From Klebsiella sp. RIT-PI-d (GTDB lineage: Bacteria > Pseudomonadota > Gammaproteobacteria > Enterobacterales > Enterobacteriaceae), in assembly GCF_001187865.1 (NCBI RefSeq), contig NZ_LGIT01000009.1, forward strand, positions 2,200,347 to 2,264,346: a DNA stretch of 64,000 bases, written 5' to 3'. The translations under genes were made by a program, and so were the position numbers. This document shows, in pieces, positions 44,338-54,662 of this stretch. The notes under the pieces were generated by a model, which was not told the origin of the DNA, made no database searches, and worked only from the letters and a program-made list of their open reading frames with translations. Every line of letters starts with the position of its first letter. The stretch's first letter is position 1.

Positions 44338-46137
44338 TTATTTACCGTCTTTTCCAACGTGCAGAATGGCAAGGAACGCTTCCTGCGGCAGCTCAACGTT
44401 ACCGACCTGCTTCATACGCTTCTTACCGTCTTTCTGCTTCTGGAGCAGCTTTTTCTTACGGCTGATATCGCCGCCATAGCATTTTGCCAGAACGTTTTTA
44501 CGTAACTGTTTCACCGTTGAACGGGCAATGATATGGGTACCGATAGCCGCCTGAATGGCGATATCAAACTGCTGACGCGGGATCAGATCTTTCATCTTCT
44601 CGACCAGCTCACGACCACGATACTGGGCGTTATCACTGTGAGTGATCAGCGCCAGGGCGTCAACACGCTCACCGTTGATCAGTACGTCGACGCGAACCAT
44701 TCGCGAAGCCTGGAAACGCTTAAAGTTATAATCCAGTGACGCATAGCCGCGAGAGGTGGATTTCAGACGGTCAAAGAAGTCGAGTACCACTTCAGCCATC
44801 GGGATCTCGTAGGTCAGGGCCACCTGGTTACCGTGATAAACCATGTTGGTTTGCACGCCGCGTTTTTCTACGCACAGGGTCATGACGTTGCCGAGGTACT
44901 CCTGTGGCATCAGCATATGACACTCGGCAATAGGCTCACGCAGTTCAAAAATGTTGTTTACCGCCGGGAGCTTTGAGGGGCTATCAACATAAATAACCTC
45001 TTTGGCCGTGGTTTCTACTTCATAAACCACGGTCGGCGCGGTGGTGATCAGATCAAGATCGTATTCACGCTCCAGACGCTCCTGAATGATTTCCATGTGC
45101 AACAGCCCCAGGAAGCCACAGCGGAAGCCGAAGCCCAGCGCGGTTGAACTTTCTGGCTCATAGAACAGCGAGGCGTCATTGAGACTCAGCTTGCCCAGCG
45201 CATCACGGAAGTTTTCATAGTCGTCAGAGCTTACCGGGAACAGACCAGCATAAACCTGCGGCTTCACTTTTTTGAAGCCCGGCAGCGCTTTATCCGCTGG
45301 ATTACGCGCCAGCGTCAGGGTGTCGCCTACCGGCGCGCCGAGGATATCTTTGATAGCGCAAACCAGCCAGCCAACTTCACCGCAATTAAGCTCAGTACGA
45401 TCAACCTGTTTCGGGGTAAAGATCCCGAGGCGGTCGGCGTTATAGGTTTGCCCGGTGCTCATGACCTTGATTTTGTCGCCTTTACGCAGGGTGCCGTTTT
45501 TAACACGCACCAGCGACACCACGCCAAGGTAGTTATCAAACCAGGAGTCGATGATCAGCGCCTGCAGCGGAGCCTCAGGATCGCCCTGCGGCGCGGGGAT
45601 ATCGCGCACCAGACGCTCAAGCACATCCTGCACGCCAATGCCGGTTTTCGCCGAGCAGCGAACCGCATCGGTGGCGTCGATACCCACGATATCTTCAATC
45701 TCTTCGGCTACGCGATCGGGGTCGGCAGCAGGCAGGTCGATTTTATTAAGAACCGGAACCACTTCCAGGTCCATTTCCAGTGCGGTGTAGCAGTTAGCAA
45801 GCGTTTGTGCTTCCACGCCCTGCCCGGCATCAACGACCAGCAGTGCGCCTTCGCAGGCCGCCAGCGAACGGGAAACTTCGTAGGAGAAGTCAACGTGACC
45901 CGGCGTGTCGATAAAGTTCAGCTGATAGGTTTCGCCATCGGCCGCTTTGAAATCGAGGGTAACGCTCTGCGCTTTAATCGTAATGCCGCGCTCGCGCTCC
46001 AGATCCATTGAATCCAGCACCTGAGCTGCCATTTCACGGTCGGACAGGCCGCCGCAAATCTGGATAATACGGTCAGACAGCGTCGACTTACCGTGGTCAA
46101 TGTGAGCAATGATCGAAAAGTTACGTATATTCTTCAT
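44338..46137 (-). CDS. lepA: Elongation factor 4 (LepA)
   Basis: The 599-residue ribosome-associated GTPase has G motifs [17 protein letters not shown] and NKID, and the LepA-specific C-terminal domain. Its identity to E. coli is very high. It forms an operon with lepB. Confidence 0.98.
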   Translation of the reverse strand: MKNIRNFSIIAHIDHGKSTLSDRIIQICGGLSDREMAAQVLDSMDLERERGITIKAQSVTLDFKAADGETYQLNFIDTPGHVDFSYEVSRSLAACEGALLVVDAGQGVEAQTLANCYTALEMDLEVVPVLNKIDLPAADPDRVAEEIEDIVGIDATDAVRCSAKTGIGVQDVLERLVRDIPAPQGDPEAPLQALIIDSWFDNYLGVVSLVRVKNGTLRKGDKIKVMSTGQTYNADRLGIFTPKQVDRTELNCGEVGWLVCAIKDILGAPVGDTLTLARNPADKALPGFKKVKPQVYAGLFPVSSDDYENFRDALGKLSLNDASLFYEPESSTALGFGFRCGFLGLLHMEIIQERLEREYDLDLITTAPTVVYEVETTAKEVIYVDSPSKLPAVNNIFELREPIAECHMLMPQEYLGNVMTLCVEKRGVQTNMVYHGNQVALTYEIPMAEVVLDFFDRLKSTSRGYASLDYNFKRFQASRMVRVDVLINGERVDALALITHSDNAQYRGRELVEKMKDLIPRQQFDIAIQAAIGTHIIARSTVKQLRKNVLAKCYGGDISRKKKLLQKQKDGKKRMKQVGNVELPQEAFLAILHVGKDGK

Positions 46138-46274
46138 ATATGGAGATTATTTTGCCTTACGGATACCAGGAGGCCGGGATTCTGAGCCTGACGTTTTTAG
46201 TCTGAAACGCCGCATTCTACACTACAACATGAATGCGAGGAAATGCTCATCCTGTCCCGGTAAAAAGGGGGAGA

Positions 46275-46733
46275 TTACTCTGCTATACGCAACTCGTCCG
46301 GCGGCAGCCCTACGCTCAGGATCACCGGTTGCCAGGCTTCACGCGTGGCCAGACTGGCCGAGAAGCCCCGCGCAATCAAAAAGCCACCAACGCCGCCGAG
46401 AACCGCCCCGCATAATGCGGCAATATCGCTGGAAAACAGCGCCTGGAAAATCGATGCAACGATAAATAAGCCCACCAGCGGCGACATATAAACCAGCAGC
46501 GCCGAACTCAGCAGGCTGGCTTCGGCAATTCCCAGCTCAACTTTTTGCCCGGCAATCAGTGGCTGTGCGCTGGGAACCGTGATCGTGTGGCTGGTCTGCG
46601 GGCCAAGTTTATTTAGCACCCGACTGCCGCAGCCTGCACGTGATGCACAGCTATTACAGGACGCTTTTACGTCGCAGTGGACCTGTGCCTGACCGTTTTG
46701 CCATGAGACAACGGTCGCCCATTCTTTGATCAT
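46275..46733 (-). CDS. rseC: SoxR-reducing/sigma-E system protein RseC
   Basis: The 152-residue inner-membrane protein has a Cys-rich N-terminal cluster (CNSCASRAGCGS) and two transmembrane helices (about 73-93 and 98-120). It helps keep SoxR reduced and is the fourth gene of the rpoE operon. It overlaps rseB by 4 bp (ATGA). It is a few residues shorter than E. coli RseC (159). Confidence 0.95.
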   Translation of the reverse strand: MIKEWATVVSWQNGQAQVHCDVKASCNSCASRAGCGSRVLNKLGPQTSHTITVPSAQPLIAGQKVELGIAEASLLSSALLVYMSPLVGLFIVASIFQALFSSDIAALCGAVLGGVGGFLIARGFSASLATREAWQPVILSVGLPPDELRIAE

Positions 46734-47683
46734 TGGACGGCCTTAAATTTTATGCTGTCAGCAATGCGCTTTGCTGTCGGCGGAGGGATTTCACCAACAA
46801 TGGTAATTTCAGTATTGTCACGCAGCGTGGTACTCACGGTACGTCGGCCGGTGCGCAGCATTTGCTCGCTGCTGGACGACGTGGCCCGACTGATGTTCAC
46901 CGAGAAACTGAACAGTCCGTCAGAGTAAAGTCGTGATTCAATGGGCACATCTACGGTCGGCAGCGAACGTCGGCTGCTGGCAACTTCAGCGAATCCCTGC
47001 GGAAGCCAGGATGGATTCCAGTTGAACGCAACCTTATCACCCGCCGGAACCGAAAGCAGCGGCGGCAAATTGGCTTTAGCCAGATTTTCCATGTTGCTGC
47101 CCACATTGTCACTCATATTGAAAGCGATAACGCGAAACTGTTCCAGCGTTTCACCGTCGCGATCCAGCAAATCAACCCGCATCGGCAGCCTGGTTTCTGA
47201 ATCCAGCCAGACGATATAGCTATAACGCGTACCGTCACGCGCCACCACTCGGATAACTTCACACAGCCGGTCCGCAATACGCGTTCTGCCGACGGAGATG
47301 AAATCATACCAGGGAGAGAGGCGCTTGAAATTGGTGTACACCAGAGACGGCAGCGAGTCGACGATATAATCGCCGTTAAGCGTGAAAGGATCGAGGCCTG
47401 GTTCAAAGTAGCTGATCTCATTGCCACGCTGGACAACCTCGCGACGCGGGCCGTCCATCTGCAAAAGTTGCGCAAGCGTCTGGTTGTCCAGTCGTGCGTG
47501 ACGATAGCGCAGAGATTCAACGCCTTGCTTATTGATGCTGATAAATGACAGCTCGTAGTTCAGTGACTGGCTGGCCAGATTCATCTGCTGCAGTAACGCC
47601 CCGGACGAGACGTCAGCGGAGGCGTTAGCAGAGAAAAACAGGCAACCAGCCAAAAGTGACATGCCACACCAAAATTGCTTCAT
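46730..47683 (-). CDS. rseB: Sigma-E negative regulator RseB
   Basis: The 317-residue periplasmic protein has a cleavable signal peptide (to about residue 23) and the MucB/RseB two-domain fold. It shields RseA from DegS and senses lipopolysaccharide intermediates. It overlaps rseA by one base (TAATG). Confidence 0.97.
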   Translation of the reverse strand: MKQFWCGMSLLAGCLFFSANASADVSSGALLQQMNLASQSLNYELSFISINKQGVESLRYRHARLDNQTLAQLLQMDGPRREVVQRGNEISYFEPGLDPFTLNGDYIVDSLPSLVYTNFKRLSPWYDFISVGRTRIADRLCEVIRVVARDGTRYSYIVWLDSETRLPMRVDLLDRDGETLEQFRVIAFNMSDNVGSNMENLAKANLPPLLSVPAGDKVAFNWNPSWLPQGFAEVASSRRSLPTVDVPIESRLYSDGLFSFSVNISRATSSSSEQMLRTGRRTVSTTLRDNTEITIVGEIPPPTAKRIADSIKFKAVQ

Positions 47684-48327
47684 TACTGCGATTGCGTTCC
47701 TAAAGTCTGGTTACCCGGCACCTGAACTGCAGCCTGCTGCGTCTGGGCCTGTTCAAACTGGAGTTGCTCGGAGTGAAGACGACGCTGAAGTTCATAGTCC
47801 TGCAACATCGCATTAATGCGACGCCGCTGTTCCTGAACCTGCTGCTGTTGACTGCCGTTAGCCGCAACGGAAGAGTCCGCCGGTACGCCAAGACTGACCG
47901 GGCTGGCTTTACCCATCATAGGCAGCGTATTGAACACTGGCGTCTCCGGCTGCTGAGTCGCATCGCCCTGCGCATTATACTGCTGGACGCCAACGATAAC
48001 GGCAAGAGAGACGCAGGCCGCTACGCCCATTTGCGTTAGCTGACTGGCCCACGGACGGACTTTGTGCCAGAACGGCATTTTCTGCCATTGGTGCGGCACA
48101 GGCTGAGCTTCAGGGATGAGTGGCGCGGGTTCTTGCTCAATAGCAGCCATTACGCGTGAAGAGATATCAAAATGGAGGACATCGCTCGTTTCGCCTCGCA
48201 GCGAATCACGAATGAGATGATAACTCTCCCAGGTTTTTTGCATTTCCGAAGAGCGAGACAGCTCATTGAGCAGCTCGTTATCCAGTATTTCACCATCCAT
48301 TAAAGCGGAAAGTTTTTCTTTCTGCAT
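47683..48327 (-). CDS. rseA: Anti-sigma-E factor RseA
   Basis: The 214-residue inner-membrane protein binds sigma-E with its N-terminal cytoplasmic domain, crosses the membrane near residues 100-118, and has a Gln-rich periplasmic tail that binds RseB. Stepwise proteolysis by DegS and RseP frees sigma-E. It follows rpoE by 30 bp. Confidence 0.97.
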   Translation of the reverse strand: MQKEKLSALMDGEILDNELLNELSRSSEMQKTWESYHLIRDSLRGETSDVLHFDISSRVMAAIEQEPAPLIPEAQPVPHQWQKMPFWHKVRPWASQLTQMGVAACVSLAVIVGVQQYNAQGDATQQPETPVFNTLPMMGKASPVSLGVPADSSVAANGSQQQQVQEQRRRINAMLQDYELQRRLHSEQLQFEQAQTQQAAVQVPGNQTLGTQSQ

Positions 48328-48357
48328 GCCTAATACCCTTTCAGTATCCCGCTATCG

Positions 48358-48933
48358 TCAACGCCTGATAAGCGGTTGAACTTTATTATCAATAGCTTCC
48401 CGAGCACGGAAAATGCGTGAACGCACTGTACCTACCGGACAATCCATGATGACGGCTATTTCTTCATAGCTCAGGCCATCGAGTTCACGCAAGGTGATAG
48501 CCATACGCAAATCTTCCGGAAGCGTTTCTATGGTTCGAAAAACGATCTGTCTCAGTTCTTCTGACAACATTAAGTTCTCAGGGTTCGAAATTTCTTTCAG
48601 CGCACCGCCACTTTCGAAGTTTTCTGCTTCATTAGCGTCTACATCGCTGGAAGGAGGTCGACGCCCCTGAGCAACCAGGTAATTTTTAGCTGTGTTGACT
48701 GCAATGCGGTACAGCCACGTATAAAAAGCACTATCTCCCCGGAATGAATCCAGCGCACGATAAGCTTTAATAAACGATTCCTGCACAACATCAGGTACAT
48801 CAGCTGACGGTACATAACGAGAAACAAGGCTTGCTACCTTGTGCTGATAGCGCACCACCAGCAGGTTGAAAGCTTTTTGATCTCCCTTCTGGACCCGTTC
48901 AACTAAAATCTGGTCCGTTAACTGCTCGCTCAT
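48358..48933 (-). CDS. rpoE: RNA polymerase sigma-E factor
   Basis: The 191-residue ECF sigma factor directs the envelope-stress regulon. It is nearly identical to E. coli RpoE (MSEQLTDQILVERVQKGDQ...). The ATG at 48933 gives the correct N-terminus; the open frame runs 20 codons upstream without similarity. A sigma-E-type promoter lies about 85-110 bp upstream, showing autoregulation. Confidence 0.98.
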   Translation of the reverse strand: MSEQLTDQILVERVQKGDQKAFNLLVVRYQHKVASLVSRYVPSADVPDVVQESFIKAYRALDSFRGDSAFYTWLYRIAVNTAKNYLVAQGRRPPSSDVDANEAENFESGGALKEISNPENLMLSEELRQIVFRTIETLPEDLRMAITLRELDGLSYEEIAVIMDCPVGTVRSRIFRAREAIDNKVQPLIRR

Positions 48934-49015
48934 CCGAGGTAATGTCTCCTCAAACCCAATTCCCACGCGTAATCGAAACGCCACTCTATACACTGCACTG
49001 TGAGCAAGCTGTACG

Positions 49016-49043
49016 TTAGAGTGTCAATTCAATGTAAAGTTCC
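49016..49043 (-). promoter_or_regulatory. Sigma-E-dependent promoter of rpoE
   Basis: On the minus strand GGAACTT (49037-49043) and TCTAA (49016-49020), 16 bp apart, match the sigma-E -35/-10 consensus, as in the autoregulated E. coli promoter. Confidence 0.88.
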
Positions 49044-49329
49044 GTTACGCCATTTTAGTGAATGTCCACTGACCGTTTGTTATCACTCATTATAAGTCTG
49101 TTAGACGCGTACTACGCCCTTTCCCTGAGCAAACGTTGCAGCACGCCAGCAGAGTAACGTAACACAGGCATGATTTCACCATAAAATCCGTAACTAACGA
49201 TCAGCTTCGCAAAATATTTTCGCTCTTTTTGTCAAACGCGGCCTGGTGCGGCAGCATGTTTAGCCATTACAACGAAATATAAAATAACCGTACTTATTTT
49301 ACCCACCTGATGCTATGCTCGCACAACTT
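49044..49329. other. rpoE-nadB intergenic region
   Basis: This AT-rich region lies between the divergent rpoE and nadB genes. Further upstream rpoE promoters are expected here from E. coli, but I could not define them. For nadB an extended -10, TGCTATGCT, is seen at 49311-49319. I see no open frame of note. Confidence 0.4.
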
Positions 49330-49347
49330 CGTTTAGTAAATTAAACA
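49330..49347 (+). promoter_or_regulatory. NadR box before nadB
   Basis: CGTTTA-N6-TAAACA matches the NadR palindrome TGTTTA-N6-TAAACA with one mismatch. It ends 6 bp before the nadB start, so NadR bound here would block transcription when NAD is plentiful. Confidence 0.8.
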
Positions 49348-49353
49348 AAAATG

Positions 49354-50973
49354 ATGAATACTTCCTCTGAATATTCTTGTGATGTTCTGATTATTGGCAG
49401 CGGTGCCGCCGGCTTATCACTGGCGCTGCGCCTTGCCGAATTCCAGTCGGTGATTGTCCTCAGTAAAGGATCGGTGAGCGAAGGCTCTACCCTGTATGCT
49501 CAGGGCGGTATTGCTGCGGTATTTGACGAGACGGACAGTATTGAATCCCACATCGAAGATACGCTTATTGCCGGAGCAGGGCTTTGCGAGCGAGACGCGG
49601 TCTCTTTTGTGGCCAGCAATGCCAAACGTTGCGTACAGTGGCTCATTGAGCAGGGCGTTATTTTTGATACGCAAATCCAGCCTAACGGTGATGCAGGTTA
49701 TCATTTGACACGTGAGGGCGGTCATAGCCATCGGCGCATCCTGCACGCCGCCGATGCCACCGGTAAAGCGGTGGAAACTACGCTGGTCAGCCAGGCGCTT
49801 GCGCACCCGAATATTCGTGTTCTTGAGCGCAGCAATGCAGTAGATCTCATTGTATCTCATAAAATCGGCCTGCCGGGTCCGCATCGGGTGATGGGCGCAT
49901 GGCTGTGGAACCGTAACCGGGAAAGGGTGGAAACCTGCCGGGCTGGAGCGGTGGTTTTAGCGACGGGCGGAGCATCTAAGGTCTATCAATACACCACCAA
50001 CCCGGATATCTCCTCCGGCGACGGGATAGCAATGGCGTGGCGCGCCGGTTGCCGGGTCGCCAATCTCGAATTTAATCAGTTCCATCCCACTGCCCTGTTC
50101 CACCCTCAGGCGCGTAATTTTCTTCTGACGGAAGCATTACGCGGTGAAGGCGCATTTTTAAAACGCCCCGACGGATCGCGCTTTATGCCCGACTTTGATG
50201 AACGCGGTGAGCTGGCACCGCGAGATATTGTCGCCCGGGCTATCGGTCATGAAATGAAGCGCCTTGGCGTAGGTTGTCTGTATTTAGATATTAGCCACAA
50301 GCCGGAAGCATTTGTCCGCCAGCACTTCCCGATGATTTATGAAAAGTTGCTGAGCCTGGGAATTGATTTAACCAAAGAGCCTGTACCGATAGTACCTGCC
50401 GCGCATTATACCTGCGGTGGTGTAATGGTCGATGAGCAGGGACGAACGGATGTTGACGGGTTATATGCTATCGGCGAGGTCAGCTATACCGGCCTGCACG
50501 GTGCCAACAGAATGGCATCTAATTCACTGCTGGAATGTCTGGTTTATGGCTGGTCAGCAGCGGAAGATATTATAAAACGTGCTTCAGTGACCAGAGATGC
50601 AGCGCCACTTCCCGCCTGGGATGAGAGCCGGGTCGATAATGCCGATGAGCGCGTGGTTATCCAGCATAACTGGCACGAGCTGCGCCTGTTAATGTGGGAT
50701 TATGTTGGTATTGTGCGCACGACCCGTCGACTGGAGCGCGCGCTGCGGCGCATTACCATGCTGCAGCAGGAAATCGACGAGTATTACGCCCATTTTCGCG
50801 TGTCTAATCATTTACTGGAACTGCGTAATCTGGTGCAGGTTGCCGAACTGATTGTACGCTGTGCCATGATGCGCAAAGAGAGTCGTGGCCTGCATTATAC
50901 GCTGGATCACCCGCAGCTTCTGCCGGATGCAGGCCCTTCCATTCTTACACCACCGCTTTACATGAAGAGATAA
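49354..50973 (+). CDS. nadB: L-aspartate oxidase
   Basis: The flavoprotein of about 539 residues oxidises aspartate to iminoaspartate, the first step of NAD synthesis. The FAD motif [13 protein letters not shown] is near the N-terminus and the [12 protein letters not shown] and [13 protein letters not shown] signatures are intact. Two ATG codons are adjacent (49351, 49354); the second aligns with the E. coli MNT start. It converges on trmN with a 16-bp overlap. Confidence 0.97.
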   Translation: MNTSSEYSCDVLIIGSGAAGLSLALRLAEFQSVIVLSKGSVSEGSTLYAQGGIAAVFDETDSIESHIEDTLIAGAGLCERDAVSFVASNAKRCVQWLIEQGVIFDTQIQPNGDAGYHLTREGGHSHRRILHAADATGKAVETTLVSQALAHPNIRVLERSNAVDLIVSHKIGLPGPHRVMGAWLWNRNRERVETCRAGAVVLATGGASKVYQYTTNPDISSGDGIAMAWRAGCRVANLEFNQFHPTALFHPQARNFLLTEALRGEGAFLKRPDGSRFMPDFDERGELAPRDIVARAIGHEMKRLGVGCLYLDISHKPEAFVRQHFPMIYEKLLSLGIDLTKEPVPIVPAAHYTCGGVMVDEQGRTDVDGLYAIGEVSYTGLHGANRMASNSLLECLVYGWSAAEDIIKRASVTRDAAPLPAWDESRVDNADERVVIQHNWHELRLLMWDYVGIVRTTRRLERALRRITMLQQEIDEYYAHFRVSNHLLELRNLVQVAELIVRCAMMRKESRGLHYTLDHPQLLPDAGPSILTPPLYMKR

Positions 50974-51695
50974 AACATTCGGGTCAGGGCAGTGTAACTT
51001 TCGGAATAGTGTTGCTCTGGCCCACGAATGATCAGACGATCGCAGTAACACTCACCGGCCTGCGGTGAAAAGGCCAGCAGCACGCGATGTGGTAAACGGG
51101 TTTCAACTTCCGCGATATCGGTGCGTAAACGTAAATGCCAGCCGGAGGAACCCGCCAGTTGCGTAAACGTTGTTCCCACATCGATCGGGAGTACAACGCA
51201 AAAAAATCCGTCTTCAGTAATACAGTCTGCGGCACAGGCCAGCAGTGCGGTATGATCGAGCGTAGTGGTATAGCGCGCCTGCTCACGCTGTTCACTGCGG
51301 CATTCAACGCCTTTTTCAAAATAGGGCGGATTGCTGACAATCAGCTGGTAGCGCTTGTGCTGATGACTTACCCACTGCTGAATGTCGGCAGTATGGACCG
51401 TAATACGCGCAGACCACGGCGTCTGCTGACTATTTTCCCGGGCCTGCTGTGCCGCATCTTCATCAAGTTCGACAGCATCAATAATGACATTATCCGCGGT
51501 GCGCTGAGCCAGCATCATCGCTAAAAGACCGCTTCCCGTGCCTATATCCAGAATACGCTGCACCTGCACCACCGGTGCCCATACGCCAAGTAAAATACCG
51601 TCAGTGCCGACTTTCATGGCACACTTGTCGTGGGCAACAAAAAATTGTTTAAATGTGAATCCATTCCGACGCAACGCGGATTTAGACTGAGACAT
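50958..51695 (-). CDS. trmN: tRNA1(Val) (adenine(37)-N6)-methyltransferase
   Basis: The 245-residue enzyme (E. coli YfiC, also called TrmN6) methylates A37 of tRNA-Val. The SAM-binding loop [17 protein letters not shown] and the amino-methyltransferase motif SNPPY are present. The ATG at 51695 matches the E. coli start MSQS; an eight-codon extension is rejected. Confidence 0.94.
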   Translation of the reverse strand: MSQSKSALRRNGFTFKQFFVAHDKCAMKVGTDGILLGVWAPVVQVQRILDIGTGSGLLAMMLAQRTADNVIIDAVELDEDAAQQARENSQQTPWSARITVHTADIQQWVSHQHKRYQLIVSNPPYFEKGVECRSEQREQARYTTTLDHTALLACAADCITEDGFFCVVLPIDVGTTFTQLAGSSGWHLRLRTDIAEVETRLPHRVLLAFSPQAGECYCDRLIIRGPEQHYSESYTALTRMFYLFM

Positions 51696-51826
51696 CGCAA
51701 GTACTCTTCCTGATATCATCCTAATAGCTTAAGGTTATGAACAATACCGGAGAACAGATAGCCACACAAACAGATGAACATTGTGGCCTTAACGTCTATA
51801 ATCAGCGCCCCAAACTGAGGTAGAAC

Positions 51827-53167
51827 ATGACTGTAACGACTTTTTCCGAACTTGAACTAGATGAAAGCCTGCTGGACGCCCTCCAGGAGAAAGGCTTCAC
51901 ACGCCCGACCGCCATTCAGGCTGCCGCAATCCCGCCTGCGCTCGATGGCCGTGATGTTCTCGGTTCAGCGCCGACAGGTACCGGTAAAACGGCAGCGTAT
52001 TTGCTGCCCGCGTTGCAGCACCTGCTCGACTTCCCACGCAAAAAATCTGGCCCGCCGCGTATCCTGATCCTCACGCCAACCCGTGAACTGGCGGTACAGG
52101 TAGCGGAACATGCCCGCGAGCTGGCAAAAAATACCCATCTGGATATCGCCACCATAACCGGCGGCGTCGCGTATATGAACCACGCGGAAGTGTTCAGTGA
52201 GAATCAGGACATCGTCGTGGCAACGACCGGTCGTCTGATGCAGTACATAAAAGAAGAGAACTTTGACTGTCATGCGGTTGAGAAGCTGATCCTTGATGAA
52301 GCTGACCGGATGCTGGATCTAGGGTTTGCGCAGGATATCGAACATATTGCCGGTGAGACCCGCTGGCGTAAGCAGACAATGCTGTTTTCTGCCACCATGG
52401 AAGGCGATGCGATTAAAGACTTTGCCGAGCGCCTGCTGGAGGATCCGGTTGAGGTCTCTGCCTCCCCTTCCGTTCGCGAGCGTAAGAAAATTCACCAGTG
52501 GTATTACCGCGCCGATGATGTCGAGCACAAAACGGCGTTACTGGTCCATCTGTTACAACAGCCGGAAGCCACACGCTCAATCGTTTTTGTGCGTAAGCGT
52601 GAGCGGGTGCATGAGCTGGCGAACTGGCTGCGTTCCGCGGGCATTAACAACTGCTATCTTGAAGGGGAGATGGTACAGGCCAAACGTACCGAAGCCATTA
52701 AGCGTCTGAATGACGGTCGCGTGAACGTGCTGGTGGCAACGGACGTTGCTGCACGTGGTATCGACATTCCTGATGTCAGCCACGTGTTTAACTTTGATAT
52801 GCCGCGCACTGGCGATGCCTATTTACACCGCATCGGCCGTACCGGTCGCGCCGGCCGCAAAGGAACCGCCATTTCACTGGTTGAAGCACACGATCATTTG
52901 TTGCTGGGCAAAGCCGGTCGCTATATTGACGAACCGCTGAAAGCCCGCGTGATTGATGAGCTGCGCCCGAAAACGCGTGCGCCGAGTGAGAAAACTACCG
53001 GTAAACCGTCCAAGAAGGTACTGGCAAAACGTGCTGAGCAGAAAGAGAAAGAAAAAGAGAAGCCGCGCGTGAAGAAACGTCATCGTGATGCGAAAAACAT
53101 CGGCAAACGACGCAAGCCAAGCGATGCCGCCGCTACTGCGGTTCAGGCAGAACAAAAAGCGAAATAA
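51827..53167 (+). CDS. srmB: DEAD-box RNA helicase SrmB
   Basis: The 446-residue helicase assists early 50S ribosome assembly. Motifs in order: Q motif (GFTRPTAIQ), APTGTGKTAAYL, PTRELAVQ, DEADRMLDLGF, SAT, VATDVAARGIDIPDV and HRIGRTGRAGRKG, then a Lys/Arg-rich tail (from about 385). It is divergent from trmN. Confidence 0.97.
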   Translation: MTVTTFSELELDESLLDALQEKGFTRPTAIQAAAIPPALDGRDVLGSAPTGTGKTAAYLLPALQHLLDFPRKKSGPPRILILTPTRELAVQVAEHARELAKNTHLDIATITGGVAYMNHAEVFSENQDIVVATTGRLMQYIKEENFDCHAVEKLILDEADRMLDLGFAQDIEHIAGETRWRKQTMLFSATMEGDAIKDFAERLLEDPVEVSASPSVRERKKIHQWYYRADDVEHKTALLVHLLQQPEATRSIVFVRKRERVHELANWLRSAGINNCYLEGEMVQAKRTEAIKRLNDGRVNVLVATDVAARGIDIPDVSHVFNFDMPRTGDAYLHRIGRTGRAGRKGTAISLVEAHDHLLLGKAGRYIDEPLKARVIDELRPKTRAPSEKTTGKPSKKVLAKRAEQKEKEKEKPRVKKRHRDAKNIGKRRKPSDAAATAVQAEQKAK

Positions 53168-53168
53168 T

Positions 53169-53194
53169 AAAACGCCGGGCAAGCCCGGCGTTTT
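53169..53194. terminator. Bidirectional terminator between srmB and grcA
   Basis: The stem AAAACGCCGGG/CCCGGCGTTTT, with a tight CAAG-type loop, lies between two convergent genes. A/T-runs on both sides suit termination in both directions. Confidence 0.88.
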
Positions 53195-53219
53195 CTTTAT
53201 TTACTGGCAGCGTCTAAAA

Positions 53220-53603
53220 TTAGAGGCTTTCAGTAAAGGTACGCGCAATAACGTCACGCTGCTGTTCTGGGGTCAGAGAGTTGAAGCGGACTGCATAACC
53301 AGAAACACGGATGGTCAGCTGCGGGTATTTTTCCGGATGTTCAACGGCGTCCAGCAGCGTTTCACGGCGCAGAACGTTAACGTTCAGGTGCTGACCACCT
53401 TCAACGCGAACTTCTGGCTGTACGTCCAGCGGAACTTCACGGTATTCAATTTCACCCAGTTTGTCGACGGCAACGATATCGTCTTCAGCAAAGCCAGCTT
53501 TGGCACATACGCAGCGCGCTTCGCCTTTTTCGTTGTCCAGCAACCAGAATGAATTCAGCAGGTCGTCGTTAGCGGCTTTTGTAATTTGGATACCAGTAAT
53601 CAT
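53220..53603 (-). CDS. grcA: Autonomous glycyl radical cofactor GrcA
   Basis: The 127-residue protein replaces the damaged C-terminus of pyruvate formate-lyase after oxygen exposure. Its radical Gly102 sits in RVSGYAVRF. Two FNR boxes upstream explain anaerobic control. Confidence 0.97.
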   Translation of the reverse strand: MITGIQITKAANDDLLNSFWLLDNEKGEARCVCAKAGFAEDDIVAVDKLGEIEYREVPLDVQPEVRVEGGQHLNVNVLRRETLLDAVEHPEKYPQLTIRVSGYAVRFNSLTPEQQRDVIARTFTESL

Positions 53604-53639
53604 TTGATGCCTCCCTTAGGCTACATTTTTAATTTTTTG

Positions 53640-53659
53640 ATTGGCCAGCGCTGGCCAAT
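53640..53659. repeat. 20-bp perfect palindrome in the grcA leader
   Basis: ATTGGCCAGCGCTGGCCAAT reads the same on both strands. It lies 36 bp upstream of grcA, inside the expected untranslated leader, and could form a 9-10-bp hairpin at its 5' side or bind a dimeric protein. Confidence 0.8.
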
Positions 53660-53714
53660 TGGTAAAACCATTATTGCTTGAGTGTATATATATCAGTCAA
53701 ACCACCGGCATTCT

Positions 53715-53728
53715 TTGATTTAAATCAA
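53715..53728 (-). promoter_or_regulatory. FNR site I (perfect) before grcA
   Basis: TTGAT-TTAA-ATCAA is an exact FNR consensus. If centred at -40.5, transcription would start near 53681, with the TATATA run at 53685-53690 as the -10. Confidence 0.88.
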
Positions 53729-53767
53729 CAAAAACCACACTTCAAAAATGGTGATACCGAATATTAT

Positions 53768-53781
53768 TGTTTTAGATCAAT
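53768..53781 (-). promoter_or_regulatory. FNR site II before grcA
   Basis: TTGTT-TTAG-ATCAA differs from consensus by one base. Its centre is 53 bp from site I, the same distance as the -40.5/-93.5 pair described for E. coli yfiD, where the distal site lowers expression under full anaerobiosis. Confidence 0.8.
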
Positions 53782-53920
53782 TTTCATAAGGGGTAATTGT
53801 TCTCGATCAGTATAAATATCATCTTCTTTCAGCTCGCTAAGTCCGGCCGTGCTATATCGCATTTTGTGATGCGCAAAGAAGCAGTTAAGCTATCTTCATT
53901 ACCCTTTGCAGGAGAGCAAA

Positions 53921-54610
53921 ATGACCACATCCTTAACCTGGCATGATGTGCTGGCAGAAGAAAAAGAACAGCCCTATTTTGTTAACGCCCTCAACACTGT
54001 CGCCGCCGAACGCCAGGCTGGTGTGACGGTTTATCCGCCGCAAAAAGATGTTTTTAACGCTTTCCGCTTTACGGAGCTTGGGGAGGTGAAAGTGGTCATT
54101 TTAGGCCAGGACCCTTACCACGGCCCGGGACAGGCACATGGTTTATCGTTTTCAGTACGGCCAGGGGTAGCTATTCCGCCATCATTACTGAATATGTATA
54201 AAGAACTGGAAGCAACGGTTCCTGGATTCATCCGTCCGACGCACGGTTATCTGGAAAGCTGGGCGCGCCAGGGGGTCTTATTGCTCAATACCGTTCTGAC
54301 GGTACGTGGGGGCCAGGCGCACTCTCATGCCAGTCTTGGATGGGAAACGTTTACCGATAAAGTGATTAGCCTCATCAGTGAGCATCGCGAGAATGTCGTC
54401 TTTTTACTCTGGGGTTCACATGCGCAAAAGAAAGGCGCTCTGATTGACGGCAAACGTCATCATATTTTAAAAGCGCCGCACCCTTCTCCACTTTCCGCTC
54501 ATCGGGGATTTTTTGGCAGTAATCACTTTGTGCTGGCGAACCAGTGGCTGGAGCAGCATGGTGAAAAGATCATTGACTGGATGCCGGTGTTGCCTGTCGA
54601 AGCACAATAA
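53921..54610 (+). CDS. ung: Uracil-DNA glycosylase
   Basis: The 229-residue enzyme removes uracil from DNA. Catalytic motifs [14 protein letters not shown] and [11 protein letters not shown] are intact. The ATG at 53921, after GGAGAG, gives the E. coli length; a five-codon longer frame is rejected. Confidence 0.97.
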   Translation: MTTSLTWHDVLAEEKEQPYFVNALNTVAAERQAGVTVYPPQKDVFNAFRFTELGEVKVVILGQDPYHGPGQAHGLSFSVRPGVAIPPSLLNMYKELEATVPGFIRPTHGYLESWARQGVLLLNTVLTVRGGQAHSHASLGWETFTDKVISLISEHRENVVFLLWGSHAQKKGALIDGKRHHILKAPHPSPLSAHRGFFGSNHFVLANQWLEQHGEKIIDWMPVLPVEAQ

Positions 54611-54614
54611 AAAA

Positions 54615-54643
54615 ACGTCCGGGCTGTTTTCAGCGCCGGACGT
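54615..54643 (-). terminator. Terminator between ung and yfiF
   Basis: The stem ACGTCCGG/CCGGACGT with an inner CTG/CAG pairing lies between convergent genes. A seven-A run on its left gives a T-tail for the minus-strand yfiF transcript; it may also stop ung. Confidence 0.8.
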
Positions 54644-54662
54644 CTATTATGTCGGAAAGGGA

